Origin: an uncultured Alphaproteobacteria bacterium
GTDB taxonomy: Bacteria > Pseudomonadota > Alphaproteobacteria > Rhodobacterales > Rhodobacteraceae
Assembly: GCA_902580265.1 (NCBI GenBank)
Contig: CACHJY010000004.1
Coordinates: forward strand, 12,050 to 76,049
Direction of reading: 5' to 3'
Length of the DNA stretch: 64,000 bases
Below the pieces are notes generated by a model. It was given only the letters and a program-made list of their open reading frames with translations, was not told the origin of the DNA and did no database searches. Positions 43,284 through 54,195 of the stretch are shown here, in pieces. The position numbers and the translations under genes are program-made. Within the stretch, counting starts at the first letter, position 1, and the number at the start of each line of letters is the position of its first letter.

Positions 43284-44603
43284 ATGGATAAAAATTCCCC
43301 TAATATCGGTTTAGTTAGCCTCGGATGTCCCAAAGCTCTTGTTGACTCCGAAGTTTTAATAAACAAGCTTCAAAAATTAGGTTATGGAATATCACCAACC
43401 TATGATAACGCCGATGCAGTGGTTGTGAATACGTGTGGTTTCCTTGACTCAGCGAAAGCCGAAAGTTTGAATGCTATTGGCGAAGCCTTAAACAAAAACG
43501 GAAAAGTAATAGTTACAGGATGTCTTGGTACAACACCAGAATTTATAAGGGTGTCCCATCCAAATGTAATGGCCATCACGGGACCTCAAAAGTTTAATGA
43601 AGTTTTGGACTCAATTACGAAGAACATTCCAATAAAAAGCAATCCATTTGAAGCAAAGCCATCATCGGCCTATGTTAAACTTACTCCAAAACATTATAGT
43701 TATTTAAAAATTTCTGAAGGATGCAACCATAAATGTTCATTTTGTATAATTCCTTCTTTGAGAGGACCTCTAAAATCTAGGTCAATAACTTCAATACTCT
43801 CTGAAGCGAAAACTTTAGTTGAAAGGGGTACTAAAGAATTACTTATAATTTCACAAGATACCTCTGCTTACGGATTAGACCTAAAGTTTAAAGAGGAATT
43901 AGTAAATGGGAAAAAATTAAAAACTAATATATTCAATCTAGTGAACGAACTAGGGTCCCTTGGAGCTTGGGTACGACTTCACTATATTTATCCATATCCT
44001 CACGTTAAACAGTTAATACCTCTCATGGATCATAATAGTGTCTTACCTTATTTAGATGTCCCTTTTCAGCATGCACATCCGGATGTATTAAAAAGGATGG
44101 CTCGGCCTTCAAATAATATCCATGACCTTGAACAAATTTCTCAGTGGCGTTTGATCAATTCAGATCTTAGTATCAGATCAACTTTTATAGTAGGCTTCCC
44201 TGGAGAAACTGAAAGTGAGTTTGATTTTCTTCTAGATTGGTTAGAGGAAGCAAAAATTGATAGAGTTGGCTGCTTCAAATATGAAGATGTTTCTGGTGCA
44301 CGATCGAACTTGATGGAGGATCACCTTCACGATGATATAATAGAAGATCGCTTCAACCGTTTTATGAGTAAGGCACAAGAACTATCCGAATTAAAGCTTA
44401 AAGAAAAAGTGGGCAAAACTTTTACTTGTGTTGTAGACAATGTAGCTCCAGATCTTCTTATATGTAGGACAATTTTTGACGCCCCAGAGATAGACGGCTT
44501 AGTCTATGTTAAAAAAAACCAAACTAATCATTGTGTGGGTGATCGTATAAAGGTAAAGATCAAAGGTTCTTCGGAATATGACTTAGAAGGGACCCTCTTT
44601 TGA
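43284..44603 (+). CDS. rimO: Ribosomal protein S12 methylthiotransferase
   Basis: A 439-residue radical-SAM enzyme that adds a methylthio group to an aspartate of ribosomal protein S12. Landmarks: N-terminal UPF0004 domain LVSLGCPKALVDSE with conserved cysteines at about 16, 50 and 79; radical-SAM motif CNHKCSFC near 150; and C-terminal TRAM domain. The CPKALVDSE signature identifies RimO rather than MiaB. It starts 7 bases after dmdA and ends 2 bases before the convergent ftsH stop. Confidence 0.96.
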   Translation: MDKNSPNIGLVSLGCPKALVDSEVLINKLQKLGYGISPTYDNADAVVVNTCGFLDSAKAESLNAIGEALNKNGKVIVTGCLGTTPEFIRVSHPNVMAITGPQKFNEVLDSITKNIPIKSNPFEAKPSSAYVKLTPKHYSYLKISEGCNHKCSFCIIPSLRGPLKSRSITSILSEAKTLVERGTKELLIISQDTSAYGLDLKFKEELVNGKKLKTNIFNLVNELGSLGAWVRLHYIYPYPHVKQLIPLMDHNSVLPYLDVPFQHAHPDVLKRMARPSNNIHDLEQISQWRLINSDLSIRSTFIVGFPGETESEFDFLLDWLEEAKIDRVGCFKYEDVSGARSNLMEDHLHDDIIEDRFNRFMSKAQELSELKLKEKVGKTFTCVVDNVAPDLLICRTIFDAPEIDGLVYVKKNQTNHCVGDRIKVKIKGSSEYDLEGTLF

Positions 44604-44605
44604 CA

Positions 44606-46525
44606 CTAAGACTGTGGTTGAGAACTCAAGTCTCCGCCTTTCTTTTTACCAGTGGTACCAGTTTTTGGTATTGACGTGACACTATCCTTATTCCGTTTAT
44701 CATCAGGTTCATCAAAGTCATCTAAATCCCTGTTGAGTGGCTTTCCGGAAAGAACCTGTGTTATTTCGCTTCCTGTGAGAGTTTCATATTCTAATAATCC
44801 ATTAGCTAACAAATCAAGCTTCTTTTTTTCCTTCTTTAGGATACTTTTGGCTGTTGCGTATCCCTCATCGACAAGCTTCCTAACCTCAATATCAATCTTT
44901 TCTTGGGTTTCTGGTCCCAAATTACTACCAGGGGCTGAAGGACCTAGATACGTCTGCTGTTCGTTGGCATAATCTATATTTCCTAGATTATCAGACATGC
45001 CAAATTGCATTACCATTGCTCTAGCGATCTTTGTTATTTGCTGAATATCCGAGCTAGCACCCGATGTTACATTCTCAGGCCCAAAAACCATTTCCTCTGC
45101 AACTTTACCACCCATGGCCATTGCTATCTTTGATTTGTATTTAGTTCTGGTTACTGATAACTGATCTCGTTCAGGTAAACTCAGTACCAAACCCAGAGCT
45201 CTCCCTCGAGGAATAATCGTAGCTTTGTGAATTGGATCATGCTGTGGCACATTTAATCCCACTATCGCATGCCCTGCTTCATGATAAGCGGTCAATTTCT
45301 TCTCATCATCAGTCATTACCATAGACCGCCTCTCTGCTCCCATCATTACTTTATCCTTAGCATTTTCAAAGTCTATCATCGCAACAAAGCGTTTCCCTGC
45401 CCTTGCTGCCATTAATGCTGCCTCATTCACAAGGTTGGCAAGATCGGCCCCGGAAAAACCTGGCGTTCCACGAGCTATAATTCTTAGATCTATGTCTGGT
45501 CCTAAAACAGTCTTCTTTGCGTGTACATTTAATATTTTTGTACGGCCCTGGATATCTGGGTTTGGTACCTGAACCTGTCTGTCAAATCGTCCGGGTCTTA
45601 AAAGAGCTGGGTCCAGAACGTCAGGCCTATTTGTTGCAGCAATTAATATCACTCCTTCATTTGACTCAAAGCCATCCATTTCAACCAAAAGCTGGTTAAG
45701 TGTTTGCTCTCTTTCATCATTTCCACCACCATAACCAGCACCCCTATGACGGCCTACCGCATCAATCTCATCTATAAAAACTATACAGGGTGCGTTTTTC
45801 TTTGCTTGGTCAAACATATCCCTTACTCTACTCGCACCTACTCCAACGAACATTTCAACAAAATCCGAACCAGATATAGTAAAGAAGGGTACGCCTGCTT
45901 CGCCTGCAATGGCTCTAGCTAGTAGTGTCTTTCCTGTACCCGGAGGTCCGACTAACAAAGCGCCTTTGGGTATTTTCCCTCCCAACCTTCCAAATTTCTG
46001 TGGATCTTTTAAAAACTCAACTATCTCTTCCAACTCATCTTTTGCTTCATCGATCCCGGCCACATCATTGAATGTTACCTTGCCATGTTTTTCTGTGAGA
46101 AGCTTTGCCTTCGACTTCCCAAAACCCATCGCACCTCCACGACCACCGCCTTGCATCCGGTTCATCAGGTAGAGCCATACGCCAATTAATAAAATGAATG
46201 GCAACCAAACACTTATTGCACTCATCAGTCCCGATTTTTCCTGTTTAACCGCACGGACTTCGACATCTGATCTGCTCAAAACCTCTACTAGGTTTGTGCC
46301 AAGCGGCTGTACTACCTGATATCTTGCCCCATCGGCTTCTCTTACATGGATCGTTTCTCCATCAAGAACAACTTCCGATACCTTTCCTGACCCCACCTGA
46401 TCCAAAAACTGAGAAAAAGATAATTCTCTCTTGTTGTTAATAGTACTACCGCTAAAAACATTAAATAGTGCTACGAGAAGGAAAAATAAAACTAGCCAGA
46501 AGGCTATATTTCTGAAGTTGTTCAT
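44606..46525 (-). CDS. ftsH: ATP-dependent zinc metalloprotease FtsH
   Basis: A 639-residue membrane AAA+ protease. Two helices (about 8-24 and 104-121) bracket a periplasmic domain; then AAA motifs Walker A GPPGTGKT (near 195), Walker B IVFIDEID and the [21 protein letters not shown]; zinc site HEAGH (near 415). It degrades membrane proteins and sigma or LPS enzymes in quality control. It is last in the tol-ftsH unit, 68 bases after tilS. The gap contains TATAAA with no well-spaced -35. Confidence 0.97.
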   Translation of the reverse strand: MNNFRNIAFWLVLFFLLVALFNVFSGSTINNKRELSFSQFLDQVGSGKVSEVVLDGETIHVREADGARYQVVQPLGTNLVEVLSRSDVEVRAVKQEKSGLMSAISVWLPFILLIGVWLYLMNRMQGGGRGGAMGFGKSKAKLLTEKHGKVTFNDVAGIDEAKDELEEIVEFLKDPQKFGRLGGKIPKGALLVGPPGTGKTLLARAIAGEAGVPFFTISGSDFVEMFVGVGASRVRDMFDQAKKNAPCIVFIDEIDAVGRHRGAGYGGGNDEREQTLNQLLVEMDGFESNEGVILIAATNRPDVLDPALLRPGRFDRQVQVPNPDIQGRTKILNVHAKKTVLGPDIDLRIIARGTPGFSGADLANLVNEAALMAARAGKRFVAMIDFENAKDKVMMGAERRSMVMTDDEKKLTAYHEAGHAIVGLNVPQHDPIHKATIIPRGRALGLVLSLPERDQLSVTRTKYKSKIAMAMGGKVAEEMVFGPENVTSGASSDIQQITKIARAMVMQFGMSDNLGNIDYANEQQTYLGPSAPGSNLGPETQEKIDIEVRKLVDEGYATAKSILKKEKKKLDLLANGLLEYETLTGSEITQVLSGKPLNRDLDDFDEPDDKRNKDSVTSIPKTGTTGKKKGGDLSSQPQS

Positions 46526-46593
46526 GTATTTGACACCAAATTTTTTCTTTGTGACTTTATAAGTATGCTAAAAAAACGCAAATTCAACCGTTT

Positions 46594-47847
46594 TTAAAAG
46601 AATTTATAGAACTCACAATCTTGATTTAATAATTTTACATCAACATCATACTTCAAATTGCCGAGAGGTACAAATTTAACAGCTCTATTTGTAGTTATAG
46701 TAGGAACTGTTTCTACTGCACTTTTATCAAAATCCCTATGAATAAAAAATGTTTGCATATCAAGACCTAATCGCCCATACGGTTTTACATACAACTTCAC
46801 CCTAGATCTGGATTTTAACGTAATCAACCATCTGTTATCCCAAATAAATTTTTTGCTTTTTACTAAGTAATTTTCTTCAATGGATGATAATTCTCTCGAA
46901 ACGGTAACCATCCCTTTTTTTTTCTTAAAGACCGTCCCTCCTAACGTAGCAATCATCAATTTACCATCTTTAATTAGTTTTTTATGCATATTCTCAAGCT
47001 GTGAGAAGCGCGGCTTGTAGAAGCTTCCAGAAAACCATGAGATTATGCCAGCGAGAATTCTAAATTGAGTATCTTTAAAAAGCTTAGAAAATTTTTGAAC
47101 CTCAAAAGTAATTTGACCAACTTCATTAAATGATAAAAGAGCTTTTGAACCGTCAATAGCTACTGCCTTAGATAGCTTTGATGCCCTTAACATATGTTCA
47201 GCTGTATTTACAAAATTAGTTGAAATAAGGTTTTCAGATTTTAGTTGCTTAAGCAGTTTTCTCATCTTTACTCGCTGATATTTTTCATCATAGTTTGAAG
47301 GATCATCTATCCAGCTATAATTATTAATTCTCAAATAATTTCTTAGCTCTTCTTTTCTGAATTTTAATAGTGGCCTCATCCACAGAATTTCATTTCTATC
47401 AACTATCTCTTCCATACTAACCAAGCCATCAACCCCCGATCCTCGTAAAAATCTCATTAAAAGATTTTCCTCTTGGTCATCCAATGTATGACCGATAAAG
47501 ACACATTGAAGATTTTTTGAAATTGCCCAGTTTTTCAATAATTGGTATCGTGTGGATCTGGCGTTATCTTGAAGATTTCCCCTTTTTTTTGATAAATCCG
47601 TAGGAGGAACCAATGAGATATGTTCAACTTTCTTTTTTTCACATTCTTTCTTTACAAATTCCACCTCTGCTCTACTTTCTGACCTCAATCTATGATCTAT
47701 TGATGCAACAATTATTTCAGGCTTACTATCTGATTCCCAATCCGTGAGCATATGAAAAAGAGCCATTGAGTCACTGCCACCGGATACAGCAATTCCACAA
47801 GAGCTTAGTTTCAGACTAGTTAAATTCTTTACAACCTCGTCAATCAT
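46594..47847 (-). CDS. tilS: tRNA(Ile)-lysidine synthase
   Basis: A 417-residue N-type ATP pyrophosphatase. The PP-loop SGGSDS is at residues 22-27, and the core has DHRLR, DNARSTRYQLL, GHTLDDQEENLLMRFLRGSG and RPLLKFRKEELRNYL. It modifies C34 of tRNA-Ile(CAU) to lysidine, so AUA is read as Ile; essential in bacteria. It follows cpoB by 5 bases. The C-terminal half is poorly conserved, as is common. Confidence 0.94.
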   Translation of the reverse strand: MIDEVVKNLTSLKLSSCGIAVSGGSDSMALFHMLTDWESDSKPEIIVASIDHRLRSESRAEVEFVKKECEKKKVEHISLVPPTDLSKKRGNLQDNARSTRYQLLKNWAISKNLQCVFIGHTLDDQEENLLMRFLRGSGVDGLVSMEEIVDRNEILWMRPLLKFRKEELRNYLRINNYSWIDDPSNYDEKYQRVKMRKLLKQLKSENLISTNFVNTAEHMLRASKLSKAVAIDGSKALLSFNEVGQITFEVQKFSKLFKDTQFRILAGIISWFSGSFYKPRFSQLENMHKKLIKDGKLMIATLGGTVFKKKKGMVTVSRELSSIEENYLVKSKKFIWDNRWLITLKSRSRVKLYVKPYGRLGLDMQTFFIHRDFDKSAVETVPTITTNRAVKFVPLGNLKYDVDVKLLNQDCEFYKFF

Positions 47848-47852
47848 TTTTT

Positions 47853-48656
47853 CTATCTTGGCTGATCACAGTTCAGGAGATTTTTTGCTTTAACTATTTC
47901 TACCAATAGAGTTCTTTCAATATTTTCAAATCTTGATCCAACTTCATCCAGTGTTAAACAGGCTTGATCCTTCTCTCCGATGGCCCCCAAACTTACTCCC
48001 AAACCAAATAATGTTTTTGCAGCAGACTCTCCATCTGGATTGATTGTAAAACTCTCTAAGTAATCATTTGCGGCACCAATCCAGTTTTCATTTTTGACCC
48101 TAGTTTCTGCTCTCCAGAATAAAGCGGAGGAAAGTTTTGTGCTAGTTGGAAAACCTTCTATAAATTCAGAAAAGCGTTGCTCAGCCAACTGTGTTTGACC
48201 TCTATCAAAAAGATTTAGTGCGCTTATATAAAGCTCTTCTTCTCGACCAAGAACCTCAAGGCTTTCCAAAGACGCAGAGTTGTCAATTGAGGGTTCAGTT
48301 ACACTTTCTTTTTGAATTTTTTCATTTGAATCTTCAGTTTTTTCGATATTGCTTCTATCTGAATTTAATATCAAAGCTTTAAGATTTTTTAACTCCTTGT
48401 AGTAATTGTTTTCTAGAATTTCAAATCTGTTGTGTAGCTTCTTGATATCATTCTCTATTTCTGTCATTTTTAAAAATTGCCACTCAAACTTATCCTTAAC
48501 GATGTTTTTCATCTTTAAGTCAAGTATTTCCTTTTCAAGAAGGAGTAGCCTCTTTTGAAGAGATTCCAAATCAGTAGTTTCACTTGCTAGTGGTTTCCCC
48601 ACGTATAGTAGAAAAGGTGTTAAAATAATAATTAATGATCTTAAAAGCATAACCAC
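47853..48656 (-). CDS. cpoB: Cell-division coordinator CpoB (YbgF)
   Basis: A 267-residue periplasmic protein: signal peptide 1-24 (RSLIIILTPFLLYVG, cut after LAS), a Leu- and Lys-rich coiled coil about 30-100, and a C-terminal TPR domain from about 140 (LYISALNLFDRGQTQLAEQRFSEFIEGFP; SALFWRAETRVKNENWIGAANDYLESF). It links Tol-Pal function to septal peptidoglycan synthesis. It is in its usual place after pal. Confidence 0.92.
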   Translation of the reverse strand: MVMLLRSLIIILTPFLLYVGKPLASETTDLESLQKRLLLLEKEILDLKMKNIVKDKFEWQFLKMTEIENDIKKLHNRFEILENNYYKELKNLKALILNSDRSNIEKTEDSNEKIQKESVTEPSIDNSASLESLEVLGREEELYISALNLFDRGQTQLAEQRFSEFIEGFPTSTKLSSALFWRAETRVKNENWIGAANDYLESFTINPDGESAAKTLFGLGVSLGAIGEKDQACLTLDEVGSRFENIERTLLVEIVKAKNLLNCDQPR

Positions 48657-48678
48657 TTTCTAATCTTTGTATTAATCA

Positions 48679-49149
48679 CTATTCTACAATTTTTTTACCA
48701 ACTACTGTTACTGCTCTACGATTTTTTGACCAACACTCTTCGTTGGAACAAACACGTAGAGGTCTCTCTTTCCCATAAGTAACTATACTGATACGATCCT
48801 GCTCAATTCCCTTAGCTAAAAGAAACTCTCTTACTGCTGTAGCTCTTCGCGCTCCAAGAGCCAAATTGTATTCTCTTGTTCCCTGTTCGTCGGCGTGTCC
48901 TTCTATAGTGATAGGTAAAAATTTCTTTTCCTTTAGCCAAGTAACCTGTTCATTTAAAATATTTATAGCATCTGGACGTAATCCACTTTGGTCTACAGTG
49001 AATAGAACGGTATCCCCTACTAAGTTTTGAAAATATTCTATATCACTTTGAGAAATTTGTGCTTCATCTAGCGAGTTTTTAAATCTCTTATTATTTTCAC
49101 ACCCTGCAAGAAGAAGGATAACGAAAATTGCAAGTCCAATGTTTTTCAT
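48679..49149 (-). CDS. pal: Peptidoglycan-associated lipoprotein Pal
   Basis: A 156-residue outer-membrane lipoprotein. The lipobox LLAGC gives lipid attachment at Cys17; residues about 55-155 are an OmpA-like peptidoglycan-binding domain (TIEGHADEQGTREYNLALGARRA, then KNRRAVTV). It anchors the outer membrane to the wall and is pulled by TolB and TolA during division. The gene lies 66 bases after tolB. Confidence 0.96.
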   Translation of the reverse strand: MKNIGLAIFVILLLAGCENNKRFKNSLDEAQISQSDIEYFQNLVGDTVLFTVDQSGLRPDAINILNEQVTWLKEKKFLPITIEGHADEQGTREYNLALGARRATAVREFLLAKGIEQDRISIVTYGKERPLRVCSNEECWSKNRRAVTVVGKKIVE

Positions 49150-49214
49150 AATTTTTGCCTCGTCTACTCTTCGAATTTTATATATTTTTATATCATAAAT
49201 CTTAAACGATCACA

Positions 49215-50564
49215 TTAATTTAAAATTTTAGACCAATTGGGGTCTGATGCAAAAGAGGAAGTTTTTATTTTTCTTAGATTACGTCCAGATATATCAATCG
49301 AATAAATGGAGGGCGCTCCCGCCTTGCCTGGTGTTTCTCTGAAAAACATCAATACCCTACCGTTGGGAGCCCAGGCGGGGCCTTCGTCCAGAAAGGACGT
49401 CGTTAGCAACCTTTCCTTTGTTCCATCAACACGCATTACTCCAATATGGAATTTACCCTCTTTAATTTTGGTAAATGCTATAAGGTCAGCTCTGGGCGAC
49501 CAAACGGGGGTAGCATATCTGCCCTTTCCAAAACTTATTCTTTTTGCTTCTCCGCCTTCAGCAGAAATAATGTAAAGCTGTTGCCCACCTCCACGATCGC
49601 TTTCAAATACCACACTGCTTCCATCTGGTGAAAAGCTTGGCGCAGTGTCAATTGCACTATTTGTAGTTAATCTCTTCTTTTTTCCTGTAACTAAGCTGGT
49701 TATAAAAATATCGGTATTACCATTTTCAGTCATTGATAATACTATTTGACTACCGTCAGCAGAGAATCTTGGAGCAAAACTCATGCCTTTTAATTCTGGC
49801 AATGAGGTTATATCTTCCGAACCAAGGTCCATTAAATAAACTCTTGGCTTCCCTGTTTCATAGCCAGTAAAAATTATCTTATTGGCAGTGGGAGAAAAGC
49901 GTGGTGCTATAACAAGAGAAGGAGGGTGTTTTAGCAGCCTGAAATTTGCTCCATCTTGATCCATAACCGCAAGCCTCTTTGTTCTATTATCTTTTGGCCC
50001 AGTCTCAGAAACAAAAACCACTCTACTATCAAAATATGCCCCTTCACCAGTAACTCTGGTATATATAACATCAGAGATTTTATGTGAAATTCTTCTCCAG
50101 CTCTCGGAATTTGTAAAGTACTGTTTACCTTTTCCAATTTCTTTTTGCTGAGATACATCCCACAATCTAAATTTAACTTCTAAGCGACCATCAGGCTTTA
50201 AACCGACTGATCCCACAACTAAAACATCAGCATTTATAATCGACCAGTCACTAAACTGCACTGGCGTATTGAAACTTAAAGGCGTACTCACGTAGGCAGC
50301 CTGTGGGATAGATTTAAATAGTCCAGTACCATCAAGGTTATTTGAAATTACTTTTGCGAGCTCTCTGCTGATGATCGAGTTTGCACCACTTTCTTTAATA
50401 AAGCTTGGAACAGCCAATGATATTGGTTTAATCACGCCTCTATTTACTGTCATATCAAGCTGAGGAGCCTCATTTTTCTGAGCAAGTAAAACACTGGAGT
50501 TAATTAATAAAATGCTAGTAAAAGAAATAATTTTTAGGAATTTTAAAACATTCTGTCTAACCAT
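49215..50564 (-). CDS. tolB: Tol-Pal system protein TolB
   Basis: A 449-residue periplasmic protein: signal peptide ([18 protein letters not shown], cut after LAQ), an N-terminal alpha/beta domain to about 180, then a six-bladed propeller of WD40-like repeats ([66 protein letters not shown]). It links TolA and Pal. Its ATG overlaps the end of tolA by 8 bases, which indicates coupled translation. Confidence 0.96.
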   Translation of the reverse strand: MVRQNVLKFLKIISFTSILLINSSVLLAQKNEAPQLDMTVNRGVIKPISLAVPSFIKESGANSIISRELAKVISNNLDGTGLFKSIPQAAYVSTPLSFNTPVQFSDWSIINADVLVVGSVGLKPDGRLEVKFRLWDVSQQKEIGKGKQYFTNSESWRRISHKISDVIYTRVTGEGAYFDSRVVFVSETGPKDNRTKRLAVMDQDGANFRLLKHPPSLVIAPRFSPTANKIIFTGYETGKPRVYLMDLGSEDITSLPELKGMSFAPRFSADGSQIVLSMTENGNTDIFITSLVTGKKKRLTTNSAIDTAPSFSPDGSSVVFESDRGGGQQLYIISAEGGEAKRISFGKGRYATPVWSPRADLIAFTKIKEGKFHIGVMRVDGTKERLLTTSFLDEGPAWAPNGRVLMFFRETPGKAGAPSIYSIDISGRNLRKIKTSSFASDPNWSKILN

Positions 50565-51555
50565 TATTTACACCCACATTTGTTTTAGGATCAAATACTA
50601 CTCTTAATACCAAACCTCTAGGAAAACTTCCCTCTGGCAAGGGGAAAGGTTCGGATTCTAATACTGCTTTGATAGCAGATCTTTTCGCTATTAGAAAGTT
50701 TCCAGAGGCATTTTGTGGATAGACCAACTTTATAGGCCCACTTCTTTTCCCATTTTTATCGATCTTTAGCTCCAAAATAATCACAAACTTTTCATAATTT
50801 GGCAGTCTATTTATCGAAACAACATTCCAATTATCGTTCAGAGTCTGCAGAATCCTAGCCTTAGCTAATCTTTGGATTGAAGTTTCCACAACTTTTACTT
50901 TTTTCTGGCTATTTACCACTTGTTCGATCAAATTATTGTATACGTCATCACTATCTTTTTTTGACTTAGTTTCATTAGGAGCATCTCGATAACTTTCTTC
51001 AAAAATGTTTGGTTTTGATGGGGGTAATTTTGTAATCTTTAAAGCGCCTGAAATAATCTCAACATTTTTTCCTTCTGCAGAAATGTGTGAGCTGGTATTT
51101 TTTTGCTTTGCTTGATCATTATTCGGATTTTTTGGCAAGTTTTTCTTTTCAACAGATCTGCTAGATCTTTTATCAACCGGTTCTTCAACTTCATTATCCC
51201 CTCTTTGAGCGCGGTCGGTGATGATTTCATCGCTTGTCTTACGCTTTTTTATTTTAATTATATCAGGCTCAGTTACACCTTTAATTTCATTGCCAGCATT
51301 TATTTTAGGAGGAATAGAAATTTCTTTTGGATTGCTATTGCGATCAGCAGTCGTTCTTGGTTGAAAATTTTTAACTTCGAGGGCACTTGTTATTTCTCCC
51401 TCGGTTAGTTCAATAAGCTCTTGCTCAGATAATAATTTCACACTTACTTTATTTAATGCTTCATTTGGATTATTTTCTAACAATTGGAAATTTACTATCA
51501 GCAAAAAACCTCCAAATAGATGCAAAAATCCAGAAGTATAAAGACCTTGTCTCAT
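50557..51555 (-). CDS. tolA: Tol-Pal system protein TolA
   Basis: A 332-residue protein: one N-terminal membrane helix ([18 protein letters not shown], about 9-26), a long charged Lys/Glu/Asn-rich middle (about 50-220), and a C-terminal TonB-like domain (about 225-330, with [18 protein letters not shown]). It spans the periplasm and carries the TolQR proton-driven pull to TolB and Pal. The middle is divergent, as usual; identity rests on place and domain plan. Confidence 0.9.
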   Translation of the reverse strand: MRQGLYTSGFLHLFGGFLLIVNFQLLENNPNEALNKVSVKLLSEQELIELTEGEITSALEVKNFQPRTTADRNSNPKEISIPPKINAGNEIKGVTEPDIIKIKKRKTSDEIITDRAQRGDNEVEEPVDKRSSRSVEKKNLPKNPNNDQAKQKNTSSHISAEGKNVEIISGALKITKLPPSKPNIFEESYRDAPNETKSKKDSDDVYNNLIEQVVNSQKKVKVVETSIQRLAKARILQTLNDNWNVVSINRLPNYEKFVIILELKIDKNGKRSGPIKLVYPQNASGNFLIAKRSAIKAVLESEPFPLPEGSFPRGLVLRVVFDPKTNVGVNNG

Positions 51556-51572
51556 ATTTAATCTCGTCTATG

Positions 51573-52019
51573 TTATTCAATATCAGTAACTAATGATATC
51601 TGAGAGTACCCAATATTACTGACTAGCGCCAGAATGGTTGCAATCTTCTGATACTCTATATTTTTACTAGCTCTCAAATAAATTCCATTAGACTCCCTCT
51701 CTTTTTTAATCGCCAAAAGCTTTGAACGCAACTCACCTTTTTCTATTTTCACTTCGTTTATAAAAAGATTGCTATCACCGTCCAGTGTAAGAGTAAGAGG
51801 TCTTTCTTTTTCGGTTTCTAGCGGTTTTGCTTGAGTGTTAGGCAAATCAACCTCTATGCCTACGCTCAATAGAGGAGCAGCTACCATAAATATAATTAAA
51901 AGCACCAACATTATATCAACAAAAGGTGTTACATTAATTTCTGACATTGGAACAAAATTCCTACTAGAAACTTTTTGTCTTTTTTTTGATCGGCTTGCTG
52001 CCTTTGGTCCAATTTGCAT
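51573..52019 (-). CDS. tolR: Tol-Pal system protein TolR
   Basis: A 148-residue ExbD/TolR protein: basic N-terminus, one membrane helix starting after SEINVTPFVDIML, whose aspartate (Asp31) is the conserved proton-translocation residue, then a periplasmic domain. With TolQ it makes the proton motor. tolQ lies 2 bases upstream. Confidence 0.95.
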   Translation of the reverse strand: MQIGPKAASRSKKRQKVSSRNFVPMSEINVTPFVDIMLVLLIIFMVAAPLLSVGIEVDLPNTQAKPLETEKERPLTLTLDGDSNLFINEVKIEKGELRSKLLAIKKERESNGIYLRASKNIEYQKIATILALVSNIGYSQISLVTDIE

Positions 52020-52021
52020 AT

Positions 52022-52735
52022 TTACTCTTTATGATTTTTATTCATGTCGATGTGCCTTGAAATTATAACGGAAAATTCTTCTGAAAATTCTTCGACCCCG
52101 TTTATAATTTTTTGTGAGTCGCCTGAGAGCTTATTATAGAAAACAACTGCAGGAATTGCAGCTAATAGCCCTAAAGCAGTGGCTAAGAGGGCTTCAGCAA
52201 TACCAGGAGCTACCACCGCTAAATTACTACTTTCTTGAATTGCAATTTCTTGAAAAGCATTTTTTATACCCCAAACAGTACCAAATAAGCCTACGAAGGG
52301 TGCAACTGATCCAACAGTAGCAAGAAAATATAAACCTGAGCTCAGTTTCTCGTTCCAACGATCTAAAACCACATACATTGCTCTCTCTAATCTAGACTGA
52401 ACTCCGTCTATTAGTTTTCCATCACCGTCTGAGGATCTTTGCCATTCATCCATCGCAGCACAAAATATTTGTTCACAAGCACCTTTGGGGTCGTCTCTTT
52501 TTTCACTATACAGTTCTTCTAATGAGCCCCCAGACCAGAATGCATCTAAAAAAACCTTCTTTTCTCTTTTTGATTTTCTATAATCTAAAGTTTTCTGCAC
52601 AATGATTGCCCAAGACCAAAAAGAGGAAAAAATCAAAACCAACATTACTACTTTGACAGTCAATGTAGCCCTAAGAAAAAGAGCTATAAAGGAAAAGTCT
52701 ACCGAATGACTTTGCAATAAAATAGATTCTTCCAT
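52022..52735 (-). CDS. tolQ: Tol-Pal system protein TolQ
   Basis: A 237-residue ExbB/TolQ/MotA-type protein with three helices: about 35-50 (MLVLIFSSFWSWAIIV), 135-160 (GLYFLATVGSVAPFVGLFGTVWG, holding the Thr/Gly-rich channel motif) and 170-200 (VAPGIAEALLATALGLLAAIPAVVFY). It works with TolR as the proton channel. The order ybgC-tolQ-tolR-tolA is standard, and the gap to ybgC is 5 bases. Confidence 0.96.
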   Translation of the reverse strand: MEESILLQSHSVDFSFIALFLRATLTVKVVMLVLIFSSFWSWAIIVQKTLDYRKSKREKKVFLDAFWSGGSLEELYSEKRDDPKGACEQIFCAAMDEWQRSSDGDGKLIDGVQSRLERAMYVVLDRWNEKLSSGLYFLATVGSVAPFVGLFGTVWGIKNAFQEIAIQESSNLAVVAPGIAEALLATALGLLAAIPAVVFYNKLSGDSQKIINGVEEFSEEFSVIISRHIDMNKNHKE

Positions 52736-52740
52736 ACTTT

Positions 52741-53163
52741 CTATTCTCCAATTTTCTTTTGAGAAAATTTAAAAAATTTCTCAATATTTGACACCAAATC
52801 AACCGAGAATTTTTCAGGTTTTCCAGAAGAATTTAGTAGCGCCAGACGCACATCACAGTCAAAAATTTTTTTTCTATCTTTCAAGATCTCTTGTCTCAAT
52901 ATCATGCTGGCTCTTTTAACTTCTATCAAAGTCGTAAAAATTACAAGCTTATCTCCAAAATATGAAGGCATTAAGTAATCAGCTACTAAATTTTTTACAA
53001 CGAAAATTTTTTTTTCTTCTAAAAGCATCGCTCTTTGATCGATATTTAAGGTTTCAATGAATTTACTTCTCGCACGTTCAATAAACTTTAGGTAGTTGGC
53101 ATGATATACTCTTCCACCCATATCAGTATCTTCATAAAAAACCTCACAATTATATTGAAACAT
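52741..53163 (-). CDS. ybgC: Acyl-CoA thioesterase YbgC
   Basis: A 140-residue hotdog-fold thioesterase of the YbgC/FadM family. The N-terminal motif FYEDTDMGGRVYHANYLKF holds the catalytic Asp and His positions. ATG 53163 is chosen because GGAAGAAA lies just before it; the frame extends one further TTG to 53175. It heads the tol genes in many proteobacteria and may act on lipid precursors. It lies 25 bases after ruvB. Confidence 0.92.
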   Translation of the reverse strand: MFQYNCEVFYEDTDMGGRVYHANYLKFIERARSKFIETLNIDQRAMLLEEKKIFVVKNLVADYLMPSYFGDKLVIFTTLIEVKRASMILRQEILKDRKKIFDCDVRLALLNSSGKPEKFSVDLVSNIEKFFKFSQKKIGE

Positions 53164-53188
53164 TTTTTCTTCCAAATTATTTTATTAC

Positions 53189-54190
53189 CTAATCATTTGG
53201 TTTTTCTATTCCCAGATATTTCCACGTCTTTTTACCTAGGGAACGCCCTCGAGGTGTCCTCTGTATCATTCCCTCCTGCAGTAGATATGGTTCTAAGACC
53301 TCCTCTATTGAGTCCTTCGATTCCGAAAGTGCAGCGGCTAGAGTATCCAAACCTACGGGTCCACCACCATATTCGATTGCTAATAGATTTAAATATTTTC
53401 GATCGCCTTCATCAAGTCCTATATGATCAACACCGAGCCTATTTAGCGCGCTGTCTACCAACGCATCATTAATAACTCCATTATTTTCTACAGTAGCAAA
53501 ATCAATTACTCTTCTTAAAAGCCTTCCTGCAATCCTTGGAGTTCCCCTTGATCTTTTCGCGATTTCACCAGCGCTTAATTGATCGATTTTGAAGTTCAAA
53601 AGATTGGCTGCACGGCTAACAATTAAAATTAAGTCCTTAACTTCATAAAAATTTAAACGAACTGGAATCCCAAATCTATCTCTCATCGGCGTCGTCAAAA
53701 GACCTAGTCGAGTTGTTGATCCAACAAGAGTAAAAGGCTTTAATTCTATTCTTAAAGAGCGAGCGGCAGACCCCTCTCCCACAATTAGATCGCAACTAAA
53801 GTCTTCCATAGCTGGATAAAGAATTTCTTCAACAGCTGGTGACAATCTGTGTATCTCATCAATAAAGAGAACATCATTCGCCTCGAGACTAGTGAGAATT
53901 GCCGCTAAATCACCGGATTTTGTTAAAACGGGACCAGAAGTCATTTTAAAATTTACCCCTAATTCCCTTGCAATGATTTGTCCCAAAGTTGTTTTGCCCA
54001 AACCGGGAGGGCCATGGAAAAGAACGTGGTCTAACGCTCTTTTTCGCATTTTGGATGCTTCCAAAAAAATCTTCAGATTTTTTTTTAAATCAGCCTGCCC
54101 AATAAATTCTTCTATAATGGTAGGCCGAAGAGTATTTTCATAATCTTCTTTAAACTCATCCGTCGACAAAATATTTTTTTCATCATTCAT
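53189..54190 (-). CDS. ruvB: Holliday junction branch migration ATPase RuvB
   Basis: A 333-residue AAA+ motor. N-terminal [12 protein letters not shown], Walker A GPPGLGKT (near 60), Walker [16 protein letters not shown], sensor [17 protein letters not shown] and the C-terminal winged-helix domain ([16 protein letters not shown]). It drives branch migration with RuvA. It is 5 bases after ruvA. Confidence 0.97.
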   Translation of the reverse strand: MNDEKNILSTDEFKEDYENTLRPTIIEEFIGQADLKKNLKIFLEASKMRKRALDHVLFHGPPGLGKTTLGQIIARELGVNFKMTSGPVLTKSGDLAAILTSLEANDVLFIDEIHRLSPAVEEILYPAMEDFSCDLIVGEGSAARSLRIELKPFTLVGSTTRLGLLTTPMRDRFGIPVRLNFYEVKDLILIVSRAANLLNFKIDQLSAGEIAKRSRGTPRIAGRLLRRVIDFATVENNGVINDALVDSALNRLGVDHIGLDEGDRKYLNLLAIEYGGGPVGLDTLAAALSESKDSIEEVLEPYLLQEGMIQRTPRGRSLGKKTWKYLGIEKPND

Positions 54191-54195
54191 TGGGT

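Noticed and set aside
46526..46593. Possible ftsH promoter: TTGAAT or TTGCGT with TATAAA.
   Set aside because: Spacers are 20 and 14 bases, both poor, and ftsH may be read from upstream.
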